NCBI GenBank assembly: GCA_001824635.1
Contig: MHYB01000058.1
Location: 3,763-28,178 of the forward strand
From: Planctomycetes bacterium GWF2_50_10
Lineage (GTDB): Bacteria > Planctomycetota > Phycisphaerae > Sedimentisphaerales > GWF2-50-10
Length of the DNA: 24,416 bases
Reading direction: 5' to 3'
In this document: positions 8,239 to 16,237 of the stretch, piece after piece
Layout: each line of letters starts with the position of its first letter
How positions within the stretch are numbered: the stretch's first letter is position 1
Translations under genes and position numbers: made by a program
The notes under the pieces: model-generated
The model's input: only the letters and a program-made list of their open reading frames with translations
The model's database searches: none
Told to the model about the DNA's origin: nothing

Positions 8239-9285
8239 TCACCTCGCAAGTATTTCTTTTAGAGCACTAAGGAACCTGGCATTCTGATCCGGTGTGCCTA
8301 CAGTTATTCTCAACTTATTTTCAAGCCCGGGCAGTTTAAAGTACCGCACGAAAATGTGTTTTGCTACGAGCTGGTCATAAATATGCTGGGCAGTTGGGCC
8401 ATTGAATTCGGCAAGCACAAAATTCGCATTGCTGGGGGGTACTTTAAAACCCAATGCGATAAGTGCTTCTGTGAGCACCTTACGCTGGGCTATTACTTTT
8501 TCTACATTTGCCTTAACATAGTCCTGGTCGGAAATTGCTGCGCTTGCTGCGGCAATGGCGATGGCATCGGTGTTGTAAGAATCCTTTACCTTCCACATGC
8601 CTTCTATCAGCGAGGGCTGGGCGATAGCGTACCCGAATCGCAGGCCCGCAAGCGAATATCCTTTTGACATGGAACGGAGAATTATCACGTTATCAAATTG
8701 CCTGACGAGGTCGATACAAGTACAGGGTGAAAAATCTACATACGCCTCGTCTATCAGGAGCACCGATTTAAGACTGGCGGCAAGAGAGGCGAGGTCGCCG
8801 ACATTGATGAGCGAACCGCTTGGCGCGTTTGGATTACATACAATCGTCAGTGCCGCGGGGGTATTGAACAATTCCTTCGGCAGCGAATAATCCTGACCGA
8901 ATGGTATTTCTATTACCGGCACTTCGTCCAGCTGGGCAAGCACCGGGTAAAGTGAATAAGTCGGTGTCGGGTAAGCAAGCGGCCGGGTTTTGTCGCAGAA
9001 CGAACGGACTGCAATGCTCAGCAGTTCGTCGCCTCCGTTGGTGCACATGATATGATCGGCCGGGATATCGTTTACCCGCCCTGCCGCCTGGCGAAATTCG
9101 GTTCCGGCGGGATCAGGGTATCTACGCAGCCGCTCAAGATCAAGGTTTCGGAGCACATTAAGCACATGCGGGCTTGGCGGATAGGGATTTTCATTGGTGT
9201 TGAGCTTGATAATATCAAGCTCTTTGGGCTGAAAGCCGGGCACATAACCGGCCATGGCGGCGATATTGGGTCTAAAGTAGTTCAT
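8239..9285 (-). CDS. hisC: Histidinol-phosphate aminotransferase
   Basis: This 348-residue fold-type I PLP enzyme transfers an amino group from glutamate to imidazole-acetol phosphate. The PLP lysine is Lys208 in SMSKGYSLAGLRFGYA. Asp179 in LIDEAYVDF, the NPNAPSG motif (151-157) and the C-terminal arginine region KLRITVG match HisC. It is the first gene of the seven-gene minus-strand unit, and the following hisB reinforces the histidine assignment over a general aromatic aminotransferase. A promoter is visible at 9312-9339, leaving a leader of roughly 20 bases. The ribosome-binding site before the ATG is poor. Confidence 0.93.
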   Translation of the reverse strand: MNYFRPNIAAMAGYVPGFQPKELDIIKLNTNENPYPPSPHVLNVLRNLDLERLRRYPDPAGTEFRQAAGRVNDIPADHIMCTNGGDELLSIAVRSFCDKTRPLAYPTPTYSLYPVLAQLDEVPVIEIPFGQDYSLPKELFNTPAALTIVCNPNAPSGSLINVGDLASLAASLKSVLLIDEAYVDFSPCTCIDLVRQFDNVIILRSMSKGYSLAGLRFGYAIAQPSLIEGMWKVKDSYNTDAIAIAAASAAISDQDYVKANVEKVIAQRKVLTEALIALGFKVPPSNANFVLAEFNGPTAQHIYDQLVAKHIFVRYFKLPGLENKLRITVGTPDQNARFLSALKEILAR

Positions 9286-9311
9286 TTTGGCAAATCCATC
9301 AAAACCGTGAT

Positions 9312-9339
9312 ATTATACCATCCATTCGCGGCAAGTAAA
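9312..9339 (-). promoter_or_regulatory. Sigma70-like promoter for the hisC-ruvB unit
   Basis: On the minus strand there is a -35-like TTTACT (9339-9334), a 16-base spacer and a perfect -10 hexamer TATAAT (9317-9312). Transcription would begin near 9305, about 20 bases before the hisC start. It is the only good promoter I see in front of the seven-gene unit. It is predicted from sequence alone. Confidence 0.6.
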
Positions 9340-9376
9340 TCGTTGATATAAACAGTCGTTTTGGGGATATAAACAA

Positions 9377-9403
9377 AAAACCCCGACACATGATCGGGGT
9401 TTT
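9377..9403 (-). terminator. Intrinsic terminator after accD
   Basis: The stem CCCCGA / TCGGGG (9381-9386 with 9394-9399) has a 7-base loop and can extend through flanking A and T runs. On the minus strand it is followed by TTTTTTG, a good U-tract, and it lies 23 bases past the accD stop, closing the pgk-rpe-accD unit. The T4 on the plus side might let it act weakly in both directions, but no plus-strand gene precedes it. Confidence 0.8.
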
Positions 9404-9425
9404 GGAGTTCATCGTGCTTTATAAT

Positions 9426-10277
9426 CTAATTCTTTTCCTTGCCGCAGTAGTCGATCAGGCGGGCGATCTCGCTTCTGAGGTCTTTGCGATGGACAATGGT
9501 ATCCACAAAGCCGTGATCAAGAAGGAATTCTGACCGCTGGAAACCTTCGGGCAATTCGATCTTGATGGTCTGGTAAATCGTCCTAGGCCCGGCAAAGCCG
9601 ATAAGCGCCTTGGGTTCGGCTATTATGACGTCTCCGAGCATCGCGAAACTGGCGGTAACACCGCCTGTGGTCGGGTCTGCAAGGACGGAGATGAACATCC
9701 CGCCTGCCTTATCGAGCCTGGCGATGGCGGCACTTGTTTTGGCCATCTGGCCAAGCGAAACAACGCCTTCGTGCATTCTCGCTCCGCCCGAACACGAAAC
9801 CACTACCAACGGAAGGGATTGGGCAATCGCTATCTCGGCGGCAAGGCAGAACTTTTCGCCTACCACCGACCCCATGGATCCCATTAAAAATTCAGGTTCC
9901 ATTACGGCAAGAGCAATGCCGCGACCTTTGACAAACGCCTTGCCCACGCGCATAGCTTCATTGAAGCCTGTTTTTGCGGCATCGGCATCGATCCTGTCCT
10001 TGTATTGCGTGCCGCGGAAAGTAAATTTTAGCGGATCGCTTGAACTTAATTCTTCAGCGACTTCCTGGAACGTGCCTTCGTCTACAAGCTGGGCAATCCT
10101 TGTGTTGGAATCGACACGAAAATGGTGCTGGCAATCGGGACAGACGTTAAGATTATCCACGACGCTGTTTTTATAGAGCATGTGCTCGCAAGTCGGGCAC
10201 CGCATCCATAGCCCCTGGGGCATTTCACGACGCGGCTTGAGCGAGAATCCATCCCAGGTTGCTTTTGATTTTGCCAT
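9426..10277 (-). CDS. accD: Acetyl-CoA carboxylase carboxyltransferase subunit beta
   Basis: AccD pairs with AccA to form the carboxyltransferase that makes malonyl-CoA, the first committed step of fatty acid synthesis. The 283-residue protein has the N-terminal zinc ribbon (Cys27, Cys30, Cys46, Cys49) and the crotonase-like domain with the SCSGGARMHEG and FAGPRTIYQTI segments that form the active-site and CoA-binding regions. Its alpha partner accA is not in the window. It is the last gene of the unit after pgk and rpe, 30 bases behind rpe, and is followed by an intrinsic terminator. The link between central carbon genes and malonyl-CoA supply is suggestive only. Confidence 0.95.
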   Translation of the reverse strand: MAKSKATWDGFSLKPRREMPQGLWMRCPTCEHMLYKNSVVDNLNVCPDCQHHFRVDSNTRIAQLVDEGTFQEVAEELSSSDPLKFTFRGTQYKDRIDADAAKTGFNEAMRVGKAFVKGRGIALAVMEPEFLMGSMGSVVGEKFCLAAEIAIAQSLPLVVVSCSGGARMHEGVVSLGQMAKTSAAIARLDKAGGMFISVLADPTTGGVTASFAMLGDVIIAEPKALIGFAGPRTIYQTIKIELPEGFQRSEFLLDHGFVDTIVHRKDLRSEIARLIDYCGKEKN

Positions 10278-10307
10278 ATTGTCTCGCAGAGTTAATTCAA
10301 ATTAAAG

Positions 10308-10997
10308 TCACAGCGGCTTATTGACACCGCGAGCAGCTGCCATAATTGCTTCCACAGCCGCTTTTCGATCCTTTTGGCCGAATACCGCGTTGCCGGCCAC
10401 CAGCGTATCGGCACCGTATGATACAACTATCGGGGCTGTGGATGGGTCGATACCGCCATCAACCTCGACGCGTTTGGAAGGCCCGACGATCTCGCGAACA
10501 CGGATACATTTTTTTGCGACATCATACATAAAGCTTTGTCCGCCAAAGCCCGGATTTACTGTCATTATAAGTACCATGTCGCAAAGCGGCGCAAATTTTT
10601 CTATCGCCTCAACCGGAGTTGCCGGGTTGAGCGTTATCGAGGCAGTGACCCCGGCGTCATGTATTCTGTTAATCAGGCCGACGGGGTCTTTTGTAGTTTC
10701 TATATGGAACGTGATATTGTCGGCACCAGCCTTGATGAACTCAGGCGTGTACTTATCCGGGTCGGTTATCATCAAGTGAACATCGAAAAAAAGCCCGCTG
10801 CATTTTCGCAGTTTGGCGACTACCACCGGGCCGATGGTGATATTGGGCACAAAATGACCATCCATAACGTCAATATGCACCATCTTAACGCCAGCCTCTT
10901 CAACCTGTTTGATCTCACTGGCCAAACTGGCAAAATCCGCACTCAAAATCGAGGGCGCAATTTCTATCGACGGCGTTTTTGGTATCGGTACTGACAT
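10308..10997 (-). CDS. rpe: Ribulose-phosphate 3-epimerase
   Basis: Rpe interconverts ribulose 5-phosphate and xylulose 5-phosphate in the pentose phosphate pathway. The 229-residue TIM-barrel protein shows the family signatures in order: SILSADFASL, the metal-binding HIDVMDGHFVPNITIGP segment (residues about 41-57), the HLMI histidine, VNPGFGGQSF and the second catalytic aspartate in EVDGGI. It lies 21 bases downstream of pgk and 30 bases upstream of accD. The ribosome-binding site is weak (AGGA is 13 bases from the ATG), which may favour coupling to pgk translation. Confidence 0.95.
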   Translation of the reverse strand: MSVPIPKTPSIEIAPSILSADFASLASEIKQVEEAGVKMVHIDVMDGHFVPNITIGPVVVAKLRKCSGLFFDVHLMITDPDKYTPEFIKAGADNITFHIETTKDPVGLINRIHDAGVTASITLNPATPVEAIEKFAPLCDMVLIMTVNPGFGGQSFMYDVAKKCIRVREIVGPSKRVEVDGGIDPSTAPIVVSYGADTLVAGNAVFGQKDRKAAVEAIMAAARGVNKPL

Positions 10998-11018
10998 AAT
11001 TATGAACTATTCCTGAAA

Positions 11019-12257
11019 TTATTTCTCGTCAAGGACGTCGATGGCTTTGAACTTCTTGCCTTCGAGGAATTCGAGGCTTGCACCGCCGCCGGTGGAGACG
11101 TGCGTAACTTTGTCTGAAAGCTTCATCTTCTTTATTGCGCTTGCGCTGTCGCCGCCGCCGATGATGGTCTTTGCGCCTTTGCCGGTTGCATCGGCAACAG
11201 CCTGTGCGACAGCCTTGGTGCCTTCATCAAAGGGTTTCATTTCAAATACGCCCATTGGGCCGTTCCAGACGACGGTTTTGGCATCTGAAAGCTTTTCGAC
11301 AAATAGTTTCCTGCTTGCCGGGCCGATATCCATGCCCTGCCAGCCATCCGGTATGTTGCCGGCGACGACCTGGTTCTCGGCGTTTTCTTTGAATTCTTTT
11401 GCAACAACAGTATCTACAGGCAGGATGATCTCACACCCGGCAGCTTTTGCTTTTTCAAGCAGTTCGTTGGCCTGGCCGACGAAATCAGTTTCGCAAAGGC
11501 TCGTGCCGATGGTCTTGCCCTGTGCTTTGAAGAACGTATAAGCCATCGCGCCGCCGATAATGATGCGGTCAACTTTCGAGAGCAGGTTTTCAATAACGCG
11601 AATTTTGTCGCTGACTTTTGCGCCGCCGAGTATCGCAACGAAAGGCTTTACCGGATTATTGATGGTATCGCCGAGGAATTTGAGTTCCTTTTCGACCAAA
11701 AAGCCGACTACCTTTGGCTTTGCACCCATCTGCTGGGGAACGGTCAGCATCGAGGCGTTATCGCGGTGAGCGGTGCCGAAGGCGTCATCAGCGTAGATAT
11801 CAGCCAGGTCCGCCAGTTCTTTGGCGAAATTTACCTTTTCGGCCTTGAGCGCCGCATCATCCTTGGCCACCTTATCTTTTATAACCTCGGCCTTGTGGAA
11901 GCGGACGTTTTCGAGCAGCAGTACATCGCCGTCCTTGAGTGAAGCGGCTTTTGCTTTTACATCTGCCCCGATGCAGTCATTTGCAAAAACGACAGGTTTG
12001 TTGATGATCTCGCCAAGCTTTTTGGCCACGGGCGCAAGCGTGTATTTGTCGTCGCGCGCGCCTTCGGGCCTGCCCAGGTGGCTCATGAGGATGAGCCGGC
12101 CGCCGCGGTCGATAACGCTCTTTATCGACGGCAAAGCCATTACAATGCGTGTATCAGATGTAATATTGCCCTTGTCATCCTGCGGCACGTTGAAATCAAC
12201 CCGCATGAGAACCTTCTTGCCCTTGACATCCACGTCAGCAACTGTCTTCTTGGCCAT
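11019..12257 (-). CDS. pgk: Phosphoglycerate kinase
   Basis: Pgk makes ATP from 1,3-bisphosphoglycerate in lower glycolysis and is the next step after GAPDH, whose gene lies directly upstream. The 412-residue protein carries the N-domain RVDFNVP motif, SHLGRPEG, the hinge and nucleotide-binding segments, and the C-terminal GGGDSASA loop. An upstream in-frame ATG at 12323 exists, but the ATG at 12257 has a GGGAGG ribosome-binding site about six bases before it and gives the standard N-terminus (MAKKTVADVDVKGK), so I use that one. The gene heads the pgk-rpe-accD unit with its own -10 element, and is separated from gap by a terminator. Confidence 0.96.
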   Translation of the reverse strand: MAKKTVADVDVKGKKVLMRVDFNVPQDDKGNITSDTRIVMALPSIKSVIDRGGRLILMSHLGRPEGARDDKYTLAPVAKKLGEIINKPVVFANDCIGADVKAKAASLKDGDVLLLENVRFHKAEVIKDKVAKDDAALKAEKVNFAKELADLADIYADDAFGTAHRDNASMLTVPQQMGAKPKVVGFLVEKELKFLGDTINNPVKPFVAILGGAKVSDKIRVIENLLSKVDRIIIGGAMAYTFFKAQGKTIGTSLCETDFVGQANELLEKAKAAGCEIILPVDTVVAKEFKENAENQVVAGNIPDGWQGMDIGPASRKLFVEKLSDAKTVVWNGPMGVFEMKPFDEGTKAVAQAVADATGKGAKTIIGGGDSASAIKKMKLSDKVTHVSTGGGASLEFLEGKKFKAIDVLDEK

Positions 12258-12302
12258 CTTAGCCTCCCTTTGTTTCAAATGCCTTTTATTCGAGCCTGTG
12301 CA

Positions 12303-12333
12303 ATTATATCGTAAATCGCACATTTTAAATCAA
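12303..12333 (-). promoter_or_regulatory. Promoter for pgk-rpe-accD
   Basis: On the minus strand a perfect TATAAT (12308-12303) lies 45 bases before the pgk start. The closest -35-like element is TTGATT (12333-12328) with a long 19-base spacer, so the -10 is convincing and the -35 is not. It sits immediately after the gap terminator, implying that pgk can be expressed separately from gap. Confidence 0.5.
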
Positions 12334-12360
12334 AAAACGGGCGGCCCTTTCGAACCGCCC
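12332..12360 (-). terminator. Intrinsic terminator after gap
   Basis: The stem GGGCGG / CCGCCC (12339-12344 with 12355-12360) has a 10-base loop. On the minus strand it is followed by G then TTTTTT, a classic U-tract. It lies 33 bases after the gap stop codon, within the 136-bp gap-pgk spacer and just upstream of the pgk promoter. Confidence 0.85.
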
Positions 12361-12393
12361 ATTTCACTTCTGAATGTTTACCTAAGGGTAAAC

Positions 12394-13434
12394 CTATTTG
12401 GCCATCTTCTTGAGCAGGTCGATGGTGCGGTTTGAATAACCCCACTCATTATCATACCAGCTTACAAGTTTGAAGAAATTCTTGTTGAGTTCGATCGAAG
12501 AGCCGCCGTCGAAGATCGACGAATGGGCGTCATGGATGAAATCGCTGGAAACGACTTCTTCCTCTGTGTATGCCAGGATACCTTTGAGGTATGTTTCGCT
12601 GGCTTTTTTCATCGCAGCCTTGATCTCGGCAAGCGAGGTGTCTTTTACTGTCTTGACTGTCAAGTCGACAACCGAGACTGTGGGAACCGGTACGCGGAAG
12701 GCCATGCCGGTGAGCTTACCCTTAACTTCAGGAATCACAAGGCCGACAGCCTTTGCGGCGCCTGTCGAAGAGGGAATAACGTTCTGAGCTGCTGTGCGGC
12801 CGCCCTTCCAATCCTTCTTTGAAGGTCCGTCCACTGTCTTCTGTGTGGCGGTGTAGGCGTGTACGGTGGTCATGAGACCCTCGGCCATGCCGAAACCTTC
12901 CTTAAGAAGAACATGAACAACCGGTGCCAGGCAGTTCGTCGTGCAGCTTGCGTTGGAAACTATATTATGCTTTGCGCCGTCGTACTTATCATCGTTTACG
13001 CCCATTACGACCGTGATATCTTCGCCCTTGGCTGGTGCGGAAATGATCACCTTTTTTGCACCGGCTGCGAGGTGGCCCTTGGCCTTTTCCGCATCGGTGA
13101 ACAAGCCAGTCGATTCGATAACGATCTGAACGCCCAGCTTTGCCCAGGGGAGTTCCGCAGGTGTCTTGGCGCTTACGACGAGGATGTCCTTGCCGTTGAC
13201 CACCAGAACATCATCATCCGCTTTATCGGGAGCAGACTTTTTCGAGCTGACCGTACCGTTGAACTTGCCCTGTATTGAATCATACTTGAGGAGGTATGCC
13301 AGGTTATCTGCCGGAACGATATCGCCGACAGCGACAACATCGAATTCCTTGCCCAGAAGTCCCTGCTCAACCAGTGCGCGGAACACAAGACGGCCGATAC
13401 GGCCGAAACCATTAATTGCAACCTTCGTGGCCAT
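12394..13434 (-). CDS. gap: Type I glyceraldehyde-3-phosphate dehydrogenase
   Basis: This 346-residue enzyme oxidises glyceraldehyde 3-phosphate to 1,3-bisphosphoglycerate. The Rossmann motif GFGRIGR is at residues 9-15, the catalytic cysteine is Cys164 in SNASCTTNCLAP, and the base His192 is in TVHAYTATQ. An aspartate follows the second strand (VAVGDIV, Asp38), which favours NAD over NADP. It has an AAAGGA ribosome-binding site eight bases before the ATG. The region in front holds a promoter with a dyad element and a leader of about 120 bases with a hairpin, so it probably has control of its own. A terminator separates it from pgk. Confidence 0.96.
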   Translation of the reverse strand: MATKVAINGFGRIGRLVFRALVEQGLLGKEFDVVAVGDIVPADNLAYLLKYDSIQGKFNGTVSSKKSAPDKADDDVLVVNGKDILVVSAKTPAELPWAKLGVQIVIESTGLFTDAEKAKGHLAAGAKKVIISAPAKGEDITVVMGVNDDKYDGAKHNIVSNASCTTNCLAPVVHVLLKEGFGMAEGLMTTVHAYTATQKTVDGPSKKDWKGGRTAAQNVIPSSTGAAKAVGLVIPEVKGKLTGMAFRVPVPTVSVVDLTVKTVKDTSLAEIKAAMKKASETYLKGILAYTEEEVVSSDFIHDAHSSIFDGGSSIELNKNFFKLVSWYDNEWGYSNRTIDLLKKMAK

Positions 13435-13487
13435 TTACTATATTCCTTTCAAAATGAATCTAAATTCCTGCTTTTAAAAAAGGCAGC

Positions 13488-13517
13488 CGTAAAACTGTGA
13501 CCGCTTCACCTTTTACG
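13488..13517 (-). other. Stem-loop in the gap 5' leader
   Basis: The arms CGTAAAA (13488-13494) and TTTTACG (13511-13517) are perfectly complementary. Inside them a second 4-bp stem (GTGA 13497-13500 with TCAC 13506-13509) closes a 5-base loop after a small asymmetric bulge. The structure would form in the predicted gap mRNA leader, 54-83 bases before the start codon. It matches no riboswitch class that I recognise. Confidence 0.45.
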
Positions 13518-13562
13518 TTCTATGTGCGTACCGTGACCGCAAATCAAAAATTAAACTTCGCT

Positions 13563-13591
13563 AAATTAGGGATATACCCCTAAAAAGTCAA
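13563..13591 (-). promoter_or_regulatory. gap promoter with a palindromic spacer
   Basis: On the minus strand TTGACT (13591-13586) is a good -35, followed by a 17-base spacer and a weaker -10, TAATTT (13568-13563). The spacer contains a perfect dyad, TTAGGG-6 bases-CCCTAA (13566-13583), overlapping the -10. This is a natural position for a repressor or for a MerR-like twisting activator. The regulator is unknown. Transcription would begin about 120 bases before gap. Confidence 0.5.
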
Positions 13592-13652
13592 GCAAAATCA
13601 GGCTCTACTGTTGAGTTGGGGACTTGGGTATTACGAGTTTTGAAGTTTTGGA

Positions 13653-13681
13653 TTTAAAATTTCCTGTAAACTGGGTATAGT
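13653..13681 (+). promoter_or_regulatory. Candidate promoter for the antiporter gene
   Basis: TTTAAA (13653-13658), a 17-base spacer and TATAGT (13676-13681) give four and five matches to the sigma70 hexamers. The antiporter ATG is 27 bases after the -10, with GGGGAG (13697-13702) as ribosome-binding site. It diverges from the gap promoter, with about 60 bases between them. Confidence 0.4.
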
Positions 13682-13708
13682 CTGGGGAAAATAGTCGGGG
13701 AGTTTTGA

Positions 13709-15427
13709 ATGTATTTTTTAGCAGAACATAACATTCTTCTGTTCCTTGTGCAGGTGTTTGTCATCTTGGCGCTGGCACGCGGGCTGGGGGAGGTTTTTCG
13801 GTATTTTCGGCAGGTCCCGCTCACGGCCGAGCTGCTGGTCGGGTTTATGCTCGGGCCGGCAGTACTGGGGTATTTCGCTCCAGAATTATATCAGAACCTC
13901 TTTCCCGCAGACCCAAAACAGCAGAATATGCTTGAGACGGTCGCCTGGCTGGGAGTACTGCTTTTGCTTCTCCAAACCGGGCTGGAGATCGACTTCATCG
14001 CCGCATGGAGCTATCGAGCCGATGCCGTCAAAATAGCGGTCATGGGCACGGCCATACCGATGGTGATCGCTTTTGCTGTCGCGATGATGCTGCCCGACTG
14101 GCTGCTCATCAACCCTGATAAGCGAATCGCTTTTGCTTTATTCATCTCGATCGTTCTTGCTATAAGCGCAGTGCCAGTCGCAGCAAGAGCACTCCATGAC
14201 CTGCGGCTTATAAAAACCGATCTTGGCTTTCTAATCATGAGCGCCCTGTCCGTAAACGACCTCATAGGCTGGCTTGTATTTACCATGATAATGGCCTTCT
14301 TCTCACAGGCCAGGGTAGATGTGATGCACGACCTGGCAGTGATGGGTATGGTCATTCTTTTTACCATTATATGTCTCACTGTGGGCAGATGGTCAAGTTC
14401 GCACCTTATAGGCCAGATCAGAAAGTATAATCTGCCCGAACCGTCTTCGAGTCTGACGCTCATATGCCTGCTTGGGTTTTTATGCGGCGCTATAACCATG
14501 AAGATCGGTATCCACGCCCTGTACGGCTTTTTTATCGCCGGCATCATGGCGGGCCAATCATCGGCCTTGAGCGAGCGAACAAGACAGGTCTTCTCACATA
14601 TGGTCGGGGCGATATTTGTGCCGCTGTTTTTTGCCAATATCGGTCTAAAAATAAATTTCGTGGATAATTTCCACTTATGGCTCGTGCTTTTGTTCTGCAT
14701 CCTGGGTCTTGCGGGCAAATTTTTGGGTGCCTGGGTAGGAACGCTGCTTACCAGGATAACCAAAAGCGACAGGCTCTCGATAGCAATCGCAAATACGCCC
14801 GGCGGCTCAATGGAGATCATTGTCGCTTTGCTGGCATTACAATATGGATTGATAAGCGAGCCGGTATTTACTGCGATTGTGATAGCGGCAGTTTCATCAT
14901 CTATAGTCGTCGGGCCTTGGCTGGCATACTCAATTCGCAAACGTGAAAAGATAAGCGTTTTGGAATTCTTTGCCCGCAGCGGGATAATCGCTGACCTGCG
15001 AAAGGCCGACCGCGACGGAGCTATTGAAAAGCTTTGTACCGTGGCCGCTGAGCAGGAGGGGATCGCCGACGAGGAAAAAATCTTGGAGGCCGTCCTGGAA
15101 AGAGAACGCGCATCCGGCACAGCTATGGAAGAGGAAATAGCCGTACCTCACGCAAGGACCGAACTGGTGCGAAAGCCCGTGGTCGTCTTCGGCAGAAGCC
15201 CCATCGGCATCGATTGGAACAGCCCGGACGGTAAGCCCACGCATTTCGTTTTCCTGATACTCACGCCTAAAAACGACCTGGGCGCGCAGGTACAGATACT
15301 TGGCTCTATCGCACAGGCGATAAGCAATGAGAAGATACGCTCACAGATACTCGATGCGGGCGACACAAGCGATATTTGGCAAAGCCTCAGGCTCGCCCTT
15401 AGAGCCATGCGAATAAAAAGAAGATAA
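13709..15427 (+). CDS. CPA2-type cation/proton antiporter fused to a PTS EIIA-like domain
   Basis: This 572-residue protein has two parts. Residues about 5-405 are a hydrophobic exchanger core of around a dozen membrane segments, of the KefB/GerN-like CPA2 type (Na+/H+ or K+/H+ exchange). It contains a membrane Asn183-Asp184 pair (SVNDLIGW) where ion-binding aspartates lie in this superfamily; an ND rather than DD pair is often linked with electroneutral exchange. Residues about 425-570 resemble a fructose/mannitol-type EIIA domain, with the phospho-accepting histidine at His481 (AVPHART) and a typical FLILTPKNDLGAQVQILG segment. Phosphorylation of that domain could couple ion exchange to sugar or nitrogen PTS state; this is inference. 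No other PTS component is nearby. An exported-protein gene follows after 21 bases. Confidence 0.88.
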   Translation: MYFLAEHNILLFLVQVFVILALARGLGEVFRYFRQVPLTAELLVGFMLGPAVLGYFAPELYQNLFPADPKQQNMLETVAWLGVLLLLLQTGLEIDFIAAWSYRADAVKIAVMGTAIPMVIAFAVAMMLPDWLLINPDKRIAFALFISIVLAISAVPVAARALHDLRLIKTDLGFLIMSALSVNDLIGWLVFTMIMAFFSQARVDVMHDLAVMGMVILFTIICLTVGRWSSSHLIGQIRKYNLPEPSSSLTLICLLGFLCGAITMKIGIHALYGFFIAGIMAGQSSALSERTRQVFSHMVGAIFVPLFFANIGLKINFVDNFHLWLVLLFCILGLAGKFLGAWVGTLLTRITKSDRLSIAIANTPGGSMEIIVALLALQYGLISEPVFTAIVIAAVSSSIVVGPWLAYSIRKREKISVLEFFARSGIIADLRKADRDGAIEKLCTVAAEQEGIADEEKILEAVLERERASGTAMEEEIAVPHARTELVRKPVVVFGRSPIGIDWNSPDGKPTHFVFLILTPKNDLGAQVQILGSIAQAISNEKIRSQILDAGDTSDIWQSLRLALRAMRIKRR

Positions 15428-15448
15428 CCAATAAACAAGGAGAGAGAT

Positions 15449-16198
15449 GTGCGGAATGTATTTCTTGTTCTGTTTTTAAGCCTGCTTACGGCACCGGCTG
15501 CACAGAGCGCAATAAATCGCGGTCAGCTGATCGATGATGTGCGAGAGATCGCCGTAATCATCGACAAAACCCAGAAGTGCCCCGCCCAGGTGAATTGGGA
15601 TAAAATCGAAAACGATATACAGGTCAAGCTTACTGAAGCAGGGTTTGCAAGGCCCCTGGCAGAGGATTACGCAAAAAGCCCATCGCTGCGGGCGATAGTA
15701 CTCGTCCTGGAAACCGAGCCGAACAAGACGTGTGTTATAAGCTGCCAGCTCGATCTTGAGAGGCTGGTTTGTATTCCCGACAGTCCCGATGTGTTGACAA
15801 TGGCCCCGGTGTGGCAATCCGCAACGAGCATGGAGGCACTGGCTATATCAGATGTAAACGCCAGCCTTGCTGCAACGCTGAATAAGCAGGTCGATAGCTT
15901 CATAAAAGCTCATCACGCTGCTATGATAAAGGCTCGCAATGCCGAAAAAAAAGCTGTTGATACTATGCCCAGGGCGCAAACCGCACAGGTTAGCGCCGAT
16001 GATATAGACCGTTTCAAATCGGTAAAAGCCTCCGCCGAAGTTGACGGAATATACATTTGCTCGAAGTCTTCGAAAGTGTATCATAAAGAAGGATGTCCGG
16101 GGGCAGCAAGGATTACCCAGCAGAATAAGATCGTGCTCAAGGGCAAAGCAGCGGCAGGCCAAAGCGGCAGAAGGCCTTGCAAGATATGCAACCCTTAA
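15449..16198 (+). CDS. Exported protein of unknown function with a C-terminal Cys/His zinc-knuckle-like motif
   Basis: I do not recognise the full-length protein (249 residues). It starts at a GTG with AAGGAG six bases upstream; the ATG two bases earlier is out of frame and soon closed. Residues 1-20 form a signal peptide with likely cleavage after AQSA. The middle is mixed helix and strand with several cysteines (for example CVISC). The last 48 residues follow the pattern Tyr-x-Cys ... Tyr-His-x3-Cys ... Pro-Cys-x2-Cys-x-Pro (Cys204, His212, Cys216, Cys244, Cys247). This resembles the Ada-like metal-binding tails found on some secreted nucleases and surface proteins. It is probably in one transcript with the antiporter. 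The function is unknown. Confidence 0.72.
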   Translation: MRNVFLVLFLSLLTAPAAQSAINRGQLIDDVREIAVIIDKTQKCPAQVNWDKIENDIQVKLTEAGFARPLAEDYAKSPSLRAIVLVLETEPNKTCVISCQLDLERLVCIPDSPDVLTMAPVWQSATSMEALAISDVNASLAATLNKQVDSFIKAHHAAMIKARNAEKKAVDTMPRAQTAQVSADDIDRFKSVKASAEVDGIYICSKSSKVYHKEGCPGAARITQQNKIVLKGKAAAGQSGRRPCKICNP

Positions 16199-16237
16199 TT
16201 TTCAGATCCCCCGGCAAAATATTTGAGAGGGGATACC

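Noticed and set aside
14011..15120. A 369-codon open frame antisense to the antiporter gene
   Set aside because: Its translation is rich in Ser, Thr, Ile and Arg without domain-like pattern, and it lies opposite a well-supported membrane protein. It is a by-product of codon bias.
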